Assembly (NCBI GenBank): GCA_043783155.1 | Contig: JAYVZS010000065.1 | Location: 1-64,000 of the forward strand | Source of the DNA: JAPLDA01 sp043783155 | GTDB lineage: Bacteria; Bacteroidota; Bacteroidia; AKYH767-A; 2013-40CM-41-45 | Direction: 5' to 3' | DNA length: 64,000 nt | Part shown: positions 1 through 10,545 of the stretch, in pieces | Layout: each line of letters starts with the position of its first letter | Position numbering within the stretch: position 1 is the stretch's first letter | The notes under the pieces: generated by a model | Databases searched by the model: none | Told to the model about the DNA's origin: nothing | Seen by the model: only the letters and a program-made list of their open reading frames with translations | Position numbers and translations under genes: made by a program

Positions 1-928
1 CCGTTGGTGATGGAAAGTGATTGGCAGAAGTTGGAACAGGAGAAACAGTACAAAGGATTTTTCCATTCACCATCATCGCCATCGGAGCGTCGGGTGTTCC
101 TTGTGCACCGGGAATAACAGGACCTGCAGTCCAGGTTCCGGGGCTTGTGTTTCCGGATGGTGTATAATAAACAGTGTTACCACTCGAGCCGAGAAAAAAG
201 GCGCGCCCGTCAGGCAACAAAAGAGCACCTCCTGCTTCATCACCAAAGGGATCGTAAATTGAAACCGGAACGGAGGCATCAGCAACCCATGTGTTGGTAG
301 CGGGTATATAGCGCTCGGAATTTGTACTCAGCCGGTTTATATACAACACACTATTATCTTGAAGTTTGATCCATACTGATTCGTTGTGAATTCCAAGAGC
401 TGTGGGACCGGTTATATAGGTGTTTGTTGTTGGATTGTACAGGAGAGTGCCTGTTAAGCTCCCGGCAACAAGTGCCTGAAGTACTCTTCCGTCATCAAGA
501 ATTTCGGAGTTAGCGTCACTTACATTTGATCCGGGTGCAGGTGTATTTATCCATGTGTTCGCAACAGGATCATAGACTTCACCTGCAGCTAAGCCAGTCC
601 CATACTCACCACCGGCAACATATACGCGGCCATCTTTAAGAACCTGTGATGAATAATAAAGGCGCGTATTTGTCATCGGCGCTATAGAAGACCACGTGCC
701 ATTTGAATAGCTGCCGGTACTGCTCGGTGTAAGTTTGTCGTATGTATTTCCATATCCGTCCGTGCCTCCGGAAAAAGTTTTCACCAACACGGTTCCGTCG
801 GAGAGCAAAAGCATTCCGCCGCCATTTACATGAGAAGGCGTATTGGTTAACAGCGTCCAGGTTCCCTGTGCATTACTTTTCGCACTCAAAAAAATAAAAG
901 CAAAAAGCATCACGAATGTGAAACGCAT
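1..928 (-). CDS. Secreted kelch-repeat protein, 3' end cut by the window edge
   Basis: The reverse strand is open from the left edge to an ATG at 928 and gives about 309 residues without a stop, so the C-terminus lies outside the window. The N-terminus is a clear signal peptide (MRFTFVMLFAFIF...SNAQ). The rest shows kelch-type blade repeats: DG-x-V-L motifs, paired glycines (YVAGGEYG), and NTW or GTW strands alternating with Y-P-x-T-N-T. A beta-propeller surface protein, perhaps carbohydrate- or galactose-oxidase-like, is likely; no catalytic residues can be assigned. An in-frame ATG at 1012 would add 28 polar residues before the signal peptide, so 928 is preferred. A T9SS sorting domain is expected beyond the edge but is not seen. 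Confidence 0.75.
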   Translation of the reverse strand, partial: MRFTFVMLFAFIFLSAKSNAQGTWTLLTNTPSHVNGGGMLLLSDGTVLVKTFSGGTDGYGNTYDKLTPSSTGSYSNGTWSSIAPMTNTRLYYSSQVLKDGRVYVAGGEYGTGLAAGEVYDPVANTWINTPAPGSNVSDANSEILDDGRVLQALVAGSLTGTLLYNPTTNTYITGPTALGIHNESVWIKLQDNSVLYINRLSTNSERYIPATNTWVADASVPVSIYDPFGDEAGGALLLPDGRAFFLGSSGNTVYYTPSGNTSPGTWTAGPVIPGAQGTPDAPMAMMVNGKILCTVSPVPTSANHFPSPT

Positions 929-1351
929 CGAAATTTTTGTGATCCTGTTAAGGTGTCCTGAAAGTTGTTTGATTTGATGGTTCTTGTCCGGAGAGCATAT
1001 TTGTTGATTCATGTATGGGTGCTGTCAATATTTGTTCATGTTATTTTTGTCCGCATAAAACAATCAATACAACTCCGTCAAAGACCGGAATGATCTCTTA
1101 TTCATTAACTGCATTCAACTTAAAAGAGAAAGGAGAGCAGTTTAAAATTTGTTCAGGAATTGTACGAATTGATTTGGGAAGTCAAATGTAATAATTCCGT
1201 GATATTTTTTGGAATTTATTTAAACGAAGGCGTCCGGAAAGTGCTGTGGCCATGGGGAAGAAGCGAAAATGAACAGCATTTTCATGTGAGGGGTTCATAT
1301 TATTTTATTCGTCGGCAATTTACATCGGCATAAAAAATTTTAATCAAGGTT
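929..1351. other. Intergenic stretch without a gene
   Basis: This is the AT-rich gap between the kelch gene start and the terminator of the giant adhesin gene. No convincing ORF, RNA gene or repeat was seen in it. It must hold the promoter of the kelch gene, but I found no good TAnnTTTG box. Confidence 0.5.
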
Positions 1352-1384
1352 GAAAAACAAAACGCCCCGCTTTTCAGCGAGACG
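1352..1384 (-). terminator. Rho-independent terminator of the giant adhesin gene
   Basis: Read on the minus strand, CGTCTCGCT and AGCGGGGCG form a 9-bp stem (with G-U pairs) around a GAAA loop, followed by TTTTGTTTTT. It lies about 30 bases after the TAA stop of the 3,043-residue protein, so that stop is a genuine gene end. Confidence 0.8.
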
Positions 1385-1413
1385 TCTTGCGTGTTCATCG
1401 TGTAGAAAAAAAT

Positions 1414-4400
1414 TTAAGGGCTTGTAAAATCAAAACTAAGTGTTGAGGAATTAATCAACACTGCATTTTTACTCCATGTCTCCAACGCATTGCGGTGGCG
1501 AACAGCAATGTAATAAGTGCCATTCATCACTGAAGGAGGGAATGCAATCTCGGCAGTTCCATCTGTATGCAGCAATCCGGTGGCTGTGAAAACAACACCG
1601 GTTGGCGCAAGACCGTCATGCAGTTCAACGATAATGGAATCGCATGCAGTAGGATCACTGTTCAATCCACTGTGATAAAGAACAGGAACCATCTCACCGT
1701 TTCCGATATAGAAACCTTCGATGAATACTTTTATGTTCAGTGTAACATTGCAGCTCGTTACAGTGAAAGGAGTCGCGCTGATACCAGAGCAAGGACCTCT
1801 CACCACGATGATGGGACCGGTAGAAGCACCTACAGGAACTTCCGCATCGATGTCACCGTCGTTGTTAACGACGAAACTTGCTGCACTCATTCCATTGAAT
1901 AATACATCCGTAGCATCAGCGAAACCTGATCCGATAATACTGATCACATTACCAGGGCATCCCTGCGGATAAAAATTATCAATAATAATATTGATCGGTG
2001 GCGGAAGGTAGACATCACAACAAATTACATCACCGCATGAGTTGGTGATACAAACAGTGTAATGTCCCGGAGGACAAACGTAACAGGATGTATTGTTTGG
2101 CGAACCCGCAACTGCAGGCGACCATGAATAGGTATATGGCGAACAACGGAAACAATCCATCGGAACACAAATAACACCGCGGCCCGTGAAACAATTAACA
2201 GGAGTGATTGTCGGGAAGAGATGAGGAACCCGGAAACCATAATGATAGACAGCACCGTCGCAACCGATCAATGTGAAGGTGAGTGTATCACATGGTGTTA
2301 AATTATTTCGGATCAGTTCGGTGCTGTTGTTTTCCCAATGATGCGTATAGTTTTCACAACCGCCCCCAACCACAGCAGTTACACCGGCACCACAATTATT
2401 GAAGATGAAGGATACGTTCGGAGTTGTCGCTACTGCATTGGTAAGTGTATAACAGCAGCTAAACTGATTACCGTTTCTGTTCGTGATGGTGACGCAATAA
2501 ACTCCGGCAGCAAGACCGGATATACATTGTGTTGTTCCTCCATTGCTCCACAGATAAGAGTAAGGCGTTTGTCCGAAGCACACATTCGCGCAGATACTGC
2601 CGTTAGCTCCGCAACAGGACGGATGAACAACATTCACAAATGAGATGTCCGGAATGGTGACATTGATGGTGATGGAACATCCGCGGCTATCTGTAATCGT
2701 AACGTAAGTGTCAACACATGGTGCGTTGCCGGTAAAGCAATTCGTTGTGTTACCTCCAAGCCAGTTATATATATACGGAGGGCAACCACCTTCCGCATTC
2801 ACACAAATTCTATGTCCACAGTTTGAATATTGAACAGTCGCGATCAATGGTCCGTTTACAGATGGAACGGTGACATTTCTCGAAACCAGGTTTCCACATG
2901 CGTCCTGTACATAAATGGTATAGGTGCCGGCTCTCAGGTGACAGAAGATAGAGGAGTCGGGCGTTTGGGCAACACTATAAGAGAGCAACGGATTACAAGG
3001 ATCATTATAGGTATAACTATATAACAGGCAACATCCCGTAAACACGATATGGATACAACCACTTTGATTACAACTGTCAGCCACCACACCGATAACAGTG
3101 ATCGTCGGCAACGGAGGCGGTGGCACGGCGTTGCAATTACAGGTGATCACATTGCATCCACAATTCACAACATTAATCGAAATCGTCACAAACCCTGTAC
3201 AACCAAGACTGTCAGTATAATAAAGCGTAATGACATGTATACCCAAAGTTGTCGGGTGGAAATAATTTCCAACTACACCAGTGCCTGAGAAGTACCATGT
3301 GCCGTTTGTTGAAGTGATCGGTACCTGGATATTATTGATCATCACAAAAATGTTTGCGGGATCAAGGAATATTGAATCAGAATTTAAACACACATTCTGG
3401 AATTGAACCGGCCAGTCGAGATGTGGTAATGGCCGAACGGTTATGCAAACAGTATCTGTATCGCAGCACGAAATCCCTCCGATCAGGCAACAACAAATCG
3501 CTATGTAACAGGTCGACTGTGTTGGATGCACCACGATCTCAGGTTCCTGTCCAACCATAACAGGTCCGTCAGGATTTAAGGCATACCATGTAAGTGTTCC
3601 GCTACAACCTGTCGCATGAAGCGTGGCGGCTGAACCGGCGCAAATGGTCGTATCATTTCCCGCATTCACCTGGCAACTTACTCCGCAACAAAATATCACA
3701 TTGATCGTAATGCTTACCTGACCTGTGCATCCGAGACTATCTGTATAATAGAGTGTGATGATATGCAGACCCAACGTTGTCGGATGAAAATAATTTCCTA
3801 CCACACCAACACCTGAGAAATACCACGTACCGTTTGTTGAAGTGATCGGTACCTGGATATTATTTATCAACACAAAAATGTTTGCGGGATCCAGAAATAT
3901 TGAATCAGAATATAAACACACATCCTGGAATTGAACCGGCCAGTCGAGATGAGGAAGCGGACGAACGGTTATGCAAACAGTATCGGTATCGCAGCACGTA
4001 ATCCCTCCGATCTGGCAACAACAAATCGCTATGTAACAGGTCGACTGTGTCGGATGCACACCAATCTCAGGTCCCTGACCTATCACAACGGGGCCACCTC
4101 CGGCTGGATCACCGTTTAAGTCATACCATGTGGTTGTCCCGCTGCATCCCTGGGCTTGCAGAACGATCGTGCCTCCTGCACAAATAGTCGTATCATTTCC
4201 TGCATTCACATGGCAACTTACTCCGCAACAGAATATCACATTGATGGTAATACTAACCAGGCCTGTACAACCGAGACTGTCAGTATAATAATAGGTGATT
4301 ACATGCGTACCTAATGTATTCGGGTAAAAATAATTTCCGATTACACCCGGACCAACAAAAATTCCTGTGCCACCATTAGCATTTACCGGAATCCAGTTGC

Positions 4401-7400
4401 CATTGACATATACAGAAATATTTGCAGTATCTAAGTATATAGAATCACTGTTGAGACAAACGTTATAGTTAACCGGCCATTTAAGAATCGGCAACGGATT
4501 TACAATCACACAAACCGTATCGGTATCGCAACAACATGCACCGGCACCACAACAGATAACCATATAGCAAGTGGTCTGTTGCGGACTGACATCGATTCCC
4601 TGTCCGTTACCGATATTGAAATTAACACCGCCGTTTAATTCATACCACTGCGGTGTTCCATTGCATCCGGTAACGTGAAGTATCGCTACTCCGCCTTTAC
4701 AAATATGCTGATCCGGCCCGGCATTGATATTCGGAACGTTTGGTTTAAGACAGGCATTGTCAAAGCCTGAAACTTCGCTTGGCGCTGCAGTATAATCAAC
4801 TTTAAAAATTACCTGAGTAACAAAACTTACAACGGTATTCCAGTCAGCCGGAACCGTTCCCGCAAGCGGTGCCCATACACCGGAAAGTGAAGGTGGCGGC
4901 ATGCCGCAATCACTGATCGGCGCGCAGATGTGATGCCAGCCATTCGTTTCAGTCGCGATGACCGATGAAGTAAATGAAAAACTCTTTACACCATTCGAGA
5001 TAACGAATACAGGATTAATGTTCTGAGTTCCTGCAACACCATCGTCAAACATTCTGTAATCATAACAAAAATCTCCGCAACACCAGTGTCCGGTAAACTG
5101 GGAGCCCGCTAATAATTGTGATGGTCCCGGTAAATCATTTGCGCGAAGGAAATAATCTACGGCTCCTCTTTGTGATAATGCATTGGTCACGACTAAACCG
5201 ACATTCGGTGCTGATGGATTCGGTTGCCATCCGTTCAAACTATTGTTGTCGAAGTTTATGCATGTATCAATGCAGGCCGTAGAATCGAACGGTGAACAGC
5301 ACGTATGAAAATCAATCTTCAGCGTATCTGTCGAATCTGTACAACCCCATTGGTTAGCGCCGACCAACCTGAAAATACCTCCCGGAGGAATCACTGCTAA
5401 ATTTTGTGCAGCACTATAAAATGTAAATATATTGCCGACTAAAATTTCCCAGTCGTAGGAAGCTAATCCAACCGGACCCGGAATTGTGACAGTGTCACAT
5501 TCAATACAAAATTCATAACAGCCGGTCGCAATGCAACTCAAATCTGGTAGCGGATGAATCGTAATTGTATTTGATAAAGCACTGCATCCATATTGATTGA
5601 TTGCTGTCACCGTATAGTCGCCGGTTCTTGCTGTGGTAATGCAATTTCCTATTTGTCCGGTGTTCCAGTTATATACAATCGGTGGACCAAGCGGTGATTG
5701 AACACAAAGCGTATGAAGCACTCCCTCGCATAATGAGCCGGCCGGTATAATGAATGGTGGTGCCGGTGTCGGATGTACGATCACATATACAGAGTCTATC
5801 GTGGTACAACCAAATGCATTCGTAACTGCAACGGTATAATATCCGGAATCGGATAACTGCATATTCGCTTTTATAAATGGATTGGAATTTCCGGCAGCGA
5901 AAGGACCTGTCCATACATAACTCGCTCCTCCGACAGGAATCGTTTTCAACTTCATTACATCTCCTACACAAAGCACTGTATCACCCGCGATTAACGCAGG
6001 CGGTGATGGATTGACCGTTATTGTAACAGGAGTAATTGCAGGATATGCGCAGCCGGAAATTGTTTGCACAATCACGGCATACGTTCCGCTTACTTTCACA
6101 AACAAACTATCATTTGCATTTTGAGGAGGAGTGAGTGCTGGCCCCGGTGTCTTCGACCAGAGGTATGTTGCTCCTGGCGGAGAAACGGTGAGTGTTACGG
6201 AATCACCATCACAGAATGTCAAAGGAAACCCAACGATCGTTGCGGCGGCCGGAACAGGATCAACAGTAATCGTATATGTTGCCGTCGCAAAGCAGCCATT
6301 CAACCCCTGCACAGTTACCTGGTACGTAAACGTTCCTGGAAAACCTTGTCCGGCAGGGGCTGTAAGGTTTGGAGAATTTCCACCGACAGGTGTTGATGGT
6401 AACAACACCCATGAAAAATTAATTCCCGCTGCTGATGTTTTAATGTCAAGATTTTCTCCCTGGCAATATTGTGTTTGTCCGCTGACGGTTGCATTAGGTG
6501 ATTTGTTAACCGTTACCTGAACGGGTCCTGCTGTATATGGACAGCTACCAACAGGAGTTGATGTGACGGAATAAAATCCGCTTGTTTTCACGTACACAGG
6601 ATTCGTTGGAAACGGCGGCGGTGTAATCACATTCCAAGTGAATGGCCCCGGACCTGATGCCTGCAGTTTAACCGAATCACATGAGTTGGTAACGGTAATC
6701 GTTCCTGTTCCTGCGGGACTCACTATAATAGATTTTGTGTTCGTGTTTGTACATCCGTACTTATCCGTCACCGTTAAAAACGGAAAGAATGGTCCTGAAT
6801 TAATATACACAAGACTGCATGGTGAGAGAGTGGATGTTGCCGCGTTATTATTGTTGAACAAGCGGGATACTTCATCAACTACATTGGTGGAAGTATCAAT
6901 GAATATAGAAGGGGAGCCTACACAAACCGGTGTTGATATACTGAAGTTAGCGATTATAGGAGCAGGCACTATAATAACTTTCGTGAGTGTACATGTTGAT
7001 AATGTAACAGGATCGTTTATGTATAAAGCAATCGTGTGTGTACCGGGTGTTAAAAGCTGTGCTGGTGGAAACGCAACATTCGAAAGTACGGTGACTGTTG
7101 TAAGATCCTTCCATTGCCAGGTATAACTTGCTGCATTACCTAAGTACAGAGATGTGTTCGTTAAAATAGTTTGCATTTGATTTGTACCGGTACACTGGAA
7201 TGAATAATCAAACTTAGCATCAAATGGTATGGTGTCGAGATGAGAGTTAGTTGTTATTTTAGTACAAGGAAGTCCATTGTTATCAAAACCATGAGCTGTT
7301 CCCTGGACTTGCACGAGATACACCCCCGGATAAATATATGTATGAGTGACAGGGTTGGTATTTCCTGCCGTACCACCATCTCCGAAATTCCAACCGGTTA

Positions 7401-10400
7401 ATGTATCAGTTCCTGTCTTTGTAAAAGTTTGAGTCAGGCATGTTGCAGGTGTGTGAGTGAAATCAATTTTAGGAACAACAAAGCAACCCAATGTGTCAGG
7501 TGGCGGACAATGACTTGTATCCACAAGAATAGCATTTGAAATTTGTGAACAGCTAAATCCATTTGTAACGGTCACAAAAAATAAAGTAGAAGCATTGATT
7601 GTTCGCGTAATCGAAGGAGTACCGGAGACAGGAGGTGGTGACCATGCATAGGAATTTCCACCGATGTTTACTGCCGACAGCGTAACTGTTGCAGGGAATG
7701 AACAAACCTGGAAAGGCCCGGTAATCACCGCAAGCGGTAACGGGTGTATGGTGATGCTGGTGTTCGCTGTTCCTGCACATCCAAAAGTATTTATGACACT
7801 TAATGTAACCGGATATGTATTCGGCAGAGCATACGTAACGGTTGGTGACTGAACTGTAGTAGATGACGGAACACCTCCTGAAAAATTCCAGCTATAATTT
7901 GCAGCTACACCCGTGCTGAATGTTACCGTTGCTCCCTGGCAGGCAGATGAGGGTCCTGTAATACCCGGAGTTGGAAATGCATGAACCGTCACTATATATT
8001 TAACCGTCGTATCTAAACAGGTGGATTGAATGTGCAGTTTAATTGTATCGACTCCCGGTATGCTCCACAAAACATTTATCGCAGTGTTGTTGCTGGATGT
8101 TATACCTCCTAATGCCGGTGCCGACAACGACCATGTATAACTTGCACCAACAAAAAGTGGTTGGCTGAACGTATGTGTGGTAGGACTGTTCACGCAGACA
8201 CTCGAAGGCCCTGTAATGACAGGCACAACAGGAATATCATTCACATGAATACTTGTTTTCGCTGTATCAGAACAACCGTTTGTATTGGTAACATATAGTT
8301 GAACTGTAAAGTCACCCGCAGTTGTGTATATATACGGAGCGGTTTGAGTTCCCGCAATTCCGCCATCTCCAAAACTCCAGTTCCATAAAGGACCCGGACT
8401 CGATGTATTAAAAATAACCAGTGTATTCTTACAAGGATTCAATGGCGAATATGTGATGTTCGGCACCGGTGGCAGAGGAAGAAGATTCACCGGTAACAAA
8501 ACAGAATCTTCGTAGCATCGTGTTATTTTTAATTTCACTTTAGGAGGTGTGGCTGCATTGATCCAGTGTATCGTAATTGTATTCGTTCCGTTTGCCGTAA
8601 TAATATTTCCAGCTGTTGCCGGAACCACCGACCATATATACGAGGCATTACTTAGCAAAAGCGGAGGAATGGAATACGTTACATTGCTCTTGATGCAAAC
8701 GTTGATAGCGCTTGGCGTAATAACAGGCAACGGAAAATTCGGCCATGTCTTTACCGTGAATACAGCGGATACGAGAGAAACACATCCGGGAGAAGTGGAG
8801 AGCGTTTGAAGGACGGAAACTGTTCCTCCGCCTAAATTCCATTTGATGAATACTGCGCTGCCGTTCGTTGGACCGATGATAGTTCCTCCGCTTACAAACC
8901 ATGTATATGTTACACCGCCCATGTTGGGAGCAGTGGAATATAATACCGTGTCGTTCTTACAAACGGTATCTGGTCCTGTTATGTTGTTCGGTGTTTTCAT
9001 GTCAACCACCTCAACAAGCTTGACTGCTGAATCAGTGCAATAGATATTTGGAGGAGCGTAAGCGGTAACTGTGTAAGTTCCTGGTCCTGCATTCCAGAAG
9101 AATCCTGTGTTGAAAGCGGTGGAGTTTAGAAACGTAAATGTGGAAGGAACAGGTGTTACTACTTTCCAGGTTACTCCGGGAACAATGGTGTTGTTCGTTA
9201 AGTTCATTCCGTTGAACGGAGCACTCAATGCATTCGGACAAACTTTTGAAGGGCCTGAAATTCCAAACAACGGTCTCACATGAATTGTTATTGTTCCTGT
9301 ACCTCCGCAACCATGATCGCTTGTGCAGCCATTCGGAAGATTACATCCTGATCCGGTCAATACATTTTGATAATTCACAACCAACGTAACAACACCGAAG
9401 AAAGTCGGTTTCCATTTAATGCAAACTTGGCATGTGCCAAGACCTGTAATCGTATCATACGCATTCGCAGGTAACAATTCCCAGTTGTGATTATTTCCAG
9501 GTATGCATTCAATCGAATAACAAGTCATGCCTCCGGAACAAACAATCGTATCTCCTCTAATCGGCAATGTTGCAGGAACAATGTGAACATTTACCGTAGT
9601 TCCCAACGGGCAAGTAAGAGGAGGAGTACAACCGGTCACAGTTAATGTGATGGTGCCCATCGGACCGGCTCCCCAGATAATAGTTGCCGAATCACTTGTT
9701 GCCGTTGGTAGTGTTAAAAAAGTTCCGCCTGTTACACTCCAGGAATAGCCGGTACAACTTGCATGTGTGCGATACGTAACGGTATCGCCAGGGCATACAA
9801 CGGAAATGCAATATATATCAGGGCCGGAAGATGAATCAACTATTACCTGGAAAGCGGTATCATGGGCGACTCCGCAGGCATCATATATAGTGAGCGTATC
9901 GTAATACGTTCCGGGAGGATAATGTGAAGCCGGTTCAGTGTGTACGGCATTACTGGAATAATAACCGTTACCGAAATTCCAGAGTCGCCCTGTTGTTCCG
10001 ATTGAGCTGTCTGTAAATGTTATTGACTGACCGTTACAGATATTGATGACACCACCGATAATAGGAGGGAAAGTGCTGAACTTAATGGTATAGGCGGAAG
10101 GAGGAGTACGGATAATATTTTCGGTACAGGAATCAAGTTGACCATTGAATATAACATACCATGTAACAACGGTTATACCTACAGGAAAAACTCCCGGAGA
10201 ATTATTCCACATCGAATCAAACGGGCATGGTATAAATCCTCCAGCCGGACCCCGATCACCATACGTTGGCACAGGCGGATGCACGGCTGAATCGGGCACA
10301 CTATAACACACAGTCGTATCGCGGCAGGTGAACTTACAATGTTGAATCGATCCTTGCCCCAACGAGAAAGAGGCATTCATCAAAATAAAAAAGAGAACCC

Positions 10401-10545
10401 CAATGCTTTGATAAAACTGCTTCTTTCTTCCTGGTAAAGATGAATGCAATGTTGCAAGCAGGCCGGTGGAAGATTTTTCAATACAACACTCGGTTGATTT
10501 TCTCTGAGCAGATTGGTTTCGGGTGTTATCGAGTAAAGTAATCAT
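1414..10545 (-). CDS. Giant cysteine-rich Ig/PKD-SprB-IPT surface adhesin (3,043 aa)
   Basis: A very large secreted protein, presumably displayed on the cell surface. After an unusually long polar N-terminus comes a hydrophobic signal segment (GVLFFILMNASFSLGQ, about residues 49-64). Residues of about 65-1760 are tandem Ig/PKD-like modules recognisable by repeated I-x-G-P-x-x-V-C starts and W-x-F-G-D-G PKD motifs. About 1762-1935 resembles a jelly-roll or laminin-G-like domain. About 1935-2463 holds three cysteine-rich repeats. About 2480-2850 has SprB-like repeats (P-Y-x-Y-x-W-S-N-G ... G-L-A-A-G). An IPT/TIG-like domain (about 2855-2935) and a 110-residue beta module follow. SprB-type proteins are gliding adhesins in Flavobacterium, so adhesion or motility is the likely role. 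No type A (PNP motif) or evident type B T9SS sorting domain is visible at the C-terminus. Confidence 0.85.
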   Translation of the reverse strand: MITLLDNTRNQSAQRKSTECCIEKSSTGLLATLHSSLPGRKKQFYQSIGVLFFILMNASFSLGQGSIQHCKFTCRDTTVCYSVPDSAVHPPVPTYGDRGPAGGFIPCPFDSMWNNSPGVFPVGITVVTWYVIFNGQLDSCTENIIRTPPSAYTIKFSTFPPIIGGVINICNGQSITFTDSSIGTTGRLWNFGNGYYSSNAVHTEPASHYPPGTYYDTLTIYDACGVAHDTAFQVIVDSSSGPDIYCISVVCPGDTVTYRTHASCTGYSWSVTGGTFLTLPTATSDSATIIWGAGPMGTITLTVTGCTPPLTCPLGTTVNVHIVPATLPIRGDTIVCSGGMTCYSIECIPGNNHNWELLPANAYDTITGLGTCQVCIKWKPTFFGVVTLVVNYQNVLTGSGCNLPNGCTSDHGCGGTGTITIHVRPLFGISGPSKVCPNALSAPFNGMNLTNNTIVPGVTWKVVTPVPSTFTFLNSTAFNTGFFWNAGPGTYTVTAYAPPNIYCTDSAVKLVEVVDMKTPNNITGPDTVCKNDTVLYSTAPNMGGVTYTWFVSGGTIIGPTNGSAVFIKWNLGGGTVSVLQTLSTSPGCVSLVSAVFTVKTWPNFPLPVITPSAINVCIKSNVTYSIPPLLLSNASYIWSVVPATAGNIITANGTNTITIHWINAATPPKVKLKITRCYEDSVLLPVNLLPLPPVPNITYSPLNPCKNTLVIFNTSSPGPLWNWSFGDGGIAGTQTAPYIYTTAGDFTVQLYVTNTNGCSDTAKTSIHVNDIPVVPVITGPSSVCVNSPTTHTFSQPLFVGASYTWSLSAPALGGITSSNNTAINVLWSIPGVDTIKLHIQSTCLDTTVKYIVTVHAFPTPGITGPSSACQGATVTFSTGVAANYSWNFSGGVPSSTTVQSPTVTYALPNTYPVTLSVINTFGCAGTANTSITIHPLPLAVITGPFQVCSFPATVTLSAVNIGGNSYAWSPPPVSGTPSITRTINASTLFFVTVTNGFSCSQISNAILVDTSHCPPPDTLGCFVVPKIDFTHTPATCLTQTFTKTGTDTLTGWNFGDGGTAGNTNPVTHTYIYPGVYLVQVQGTAHGFDNNGLPCTKITTNSHLDTIPFDAKFDYSFQCTGTNQMQTILTNTSLYLGNAASYTWQWKDLTTVTVLSNVAFPPAQLLTPGTHTIALYINDPVTLSTCTLTKVIIVPAPIIANFSISTPVCVGSPSIFIDTSTNVVDEVSRLFNNNNAATSTLSPCSLVYINSGPFFPFLTVTDKYGCTNTNTKSIIVSPAGTGTITVTNSCDSVKLQASGPGPFTWNVITPPPFPTNPVYVKTSGFYSVTSTPVGSCPYTAGPVQVTVNKSPNATVSGQTQYCQGENLDIKTSAAGINFSWVLLPSTPVGGNSPNLTAPAGQGFPGTFTYQVTVQGLNGCFATATYTITVDPVPAAATIVGFPLTFCDGDSVTLTVSPPGATYLWSKTPGPALTPPQNANDSLFVKVSGTYAVIVQTISGCAYPAITPVTITVNPSPPALIAGDTVLCVGDVMKLKTIPVGGASYVWTGPFAAGNSNPFIKANMQLSDSGYYTVAVTNAFGCTTIDSVYVIVHPTPAPPFIIPAGSLCEGVLHTLCVQSPLGPPIVYNWNTGQIGNCITTARTGDYTVTAINQYGCSALSNTITIHPLPDLSCIATGCYEFCIECDTVTIPGPVGLASYDWEILVGNIFTFYSAAQNLAVIPPGGIFRLVGANQWGCTDSTDTLKIDFHTCCSPFDSTACIDTCINFDNNSLNGWQPNPSAPNVGLVVTNALSQRGAVDYFLRANDLPGPSQLLAGSQFTGHWCCGDFCYDYRMFDDGVAGTQNINPVFVISNGVKSFSFTSSVIATETNGWHHICAPISDCGMPPPSLSGVWAPLAGTVPADWNTVVSFVTQVIFKVDYTAAPSEVSGFDNACLKPNVPNINAGPDQHICKGGVAILHVTGCNGTPQWYELNGGVNFNIGNGQGIDVSPQQTTCYMVICCGAGACCCDTDTVCVIVNPLPILKWPVNYNVCLNSDSIYLDTANISVYVNGNWIPVNANGGTGIFVGPGVIGNYFYPNTLGTHVITYYYTDSLGCTGLVSITINVIFCCGVSCHVNAGNDTTICAGGTIVLQAQGCSGTTTWYDLNGDPAGGGPVVIGQGPEIGVHPTQSTCYIAICCCQIGGITCCDTDTVCITVRPLPHLDWPVQFQDVCLYSDSIFLDPANIFVLINNIQVPITSTNGTWYFSGVGVVGNYFHPTTLGLHIITLYYTDSLGCTGQVSITINVIFCCGVSCQVNAGNDTTICAGSAATLHATGCSGTLTWYALNPDGPVMVGQEPEIVVHPTQSTCYIAICCCLIGGISCCDTDTVCITVRPLPHLDWPVQFQNVCLNSDSIFLDPANIFVMINNIQVPITSTNGTWYFSGTGVVGNYFHPTTLGIHVITLYYTDSLGCTGFVTISINVVNCGCNVITCNCNAVPPPPLPTITVIGVVADSCNQSGCIHIVFTGCCLLYSYTYNDPCNPLLSYSVAQTPDSSIFCHLRAGTYTIYVQDACGNLVSRNVTVPSVNGPLIATVQYSNCGHRICVNAEGGCPPYIYNWLGGNTTNCFTGNAPCVDTYVTITDSRGCSITINVTIPDISFVNVVHPSCCGANGSICANVCFGQTPYSYLWSNGGTTQCISGLAAGVYCVTITNRNGNQFSCCYTLTNAVATTPNVSFIFNNCGAGVTAVVGGGCENYTHHWENNSTELIRNNLTPCDTLTFTLIGCDGAVYHYGFRVPHLFPTITPVNCFTGRGVICVPMDCFRCSPYTYSWSPAVAGSPNNTSCYVCPPGHYTVCITNSCGDVICCDVYLPPPINIIIDNFYPQGCPGNVISIIGSGFADATDVLFNGMSAASFVVNNDGDIDAEVPVGASTGPIIVVRGPCSGISATPFTVTSCNVTLNIKVFIEGFYIGNGEMVPVLYHSGLNSDPTACDSIIVELHDGLAPTGVVFTATGLLHTDGTAEIAFPPSVMNGTYYIAVRHRNALETWSKNAVLINSSTLSFDFTSP
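3155..4735 (-). repeat. Three tandem ~530-bp coding repeats inside the adhesin gene
   Basis: The landmark gagact..tgtataata recurs near 3207, 3735 and 4275, giving spacings of 528 and 540 bases (176 and 180 codons). The two copies nearest the 3' end are close to identical over long stretches of DNA; the third has diverged. Each copy encodes N-A-G-x-D at its start, a C-C-C and C-C cluster, a D-W-P-V core and a Y-Y-T-D-S-L-G-C-T-G end. This indicates a recent in-frame duplication. Confidence 0.85.

Noticed and set aside
6064..7126. Several plus-strand ORFs of 100-160 codons inside the giant adhesin gene
   Set aside because: They are shadows of a continuous 3,043-codon reading frame with clear domain repeats on the other strand.
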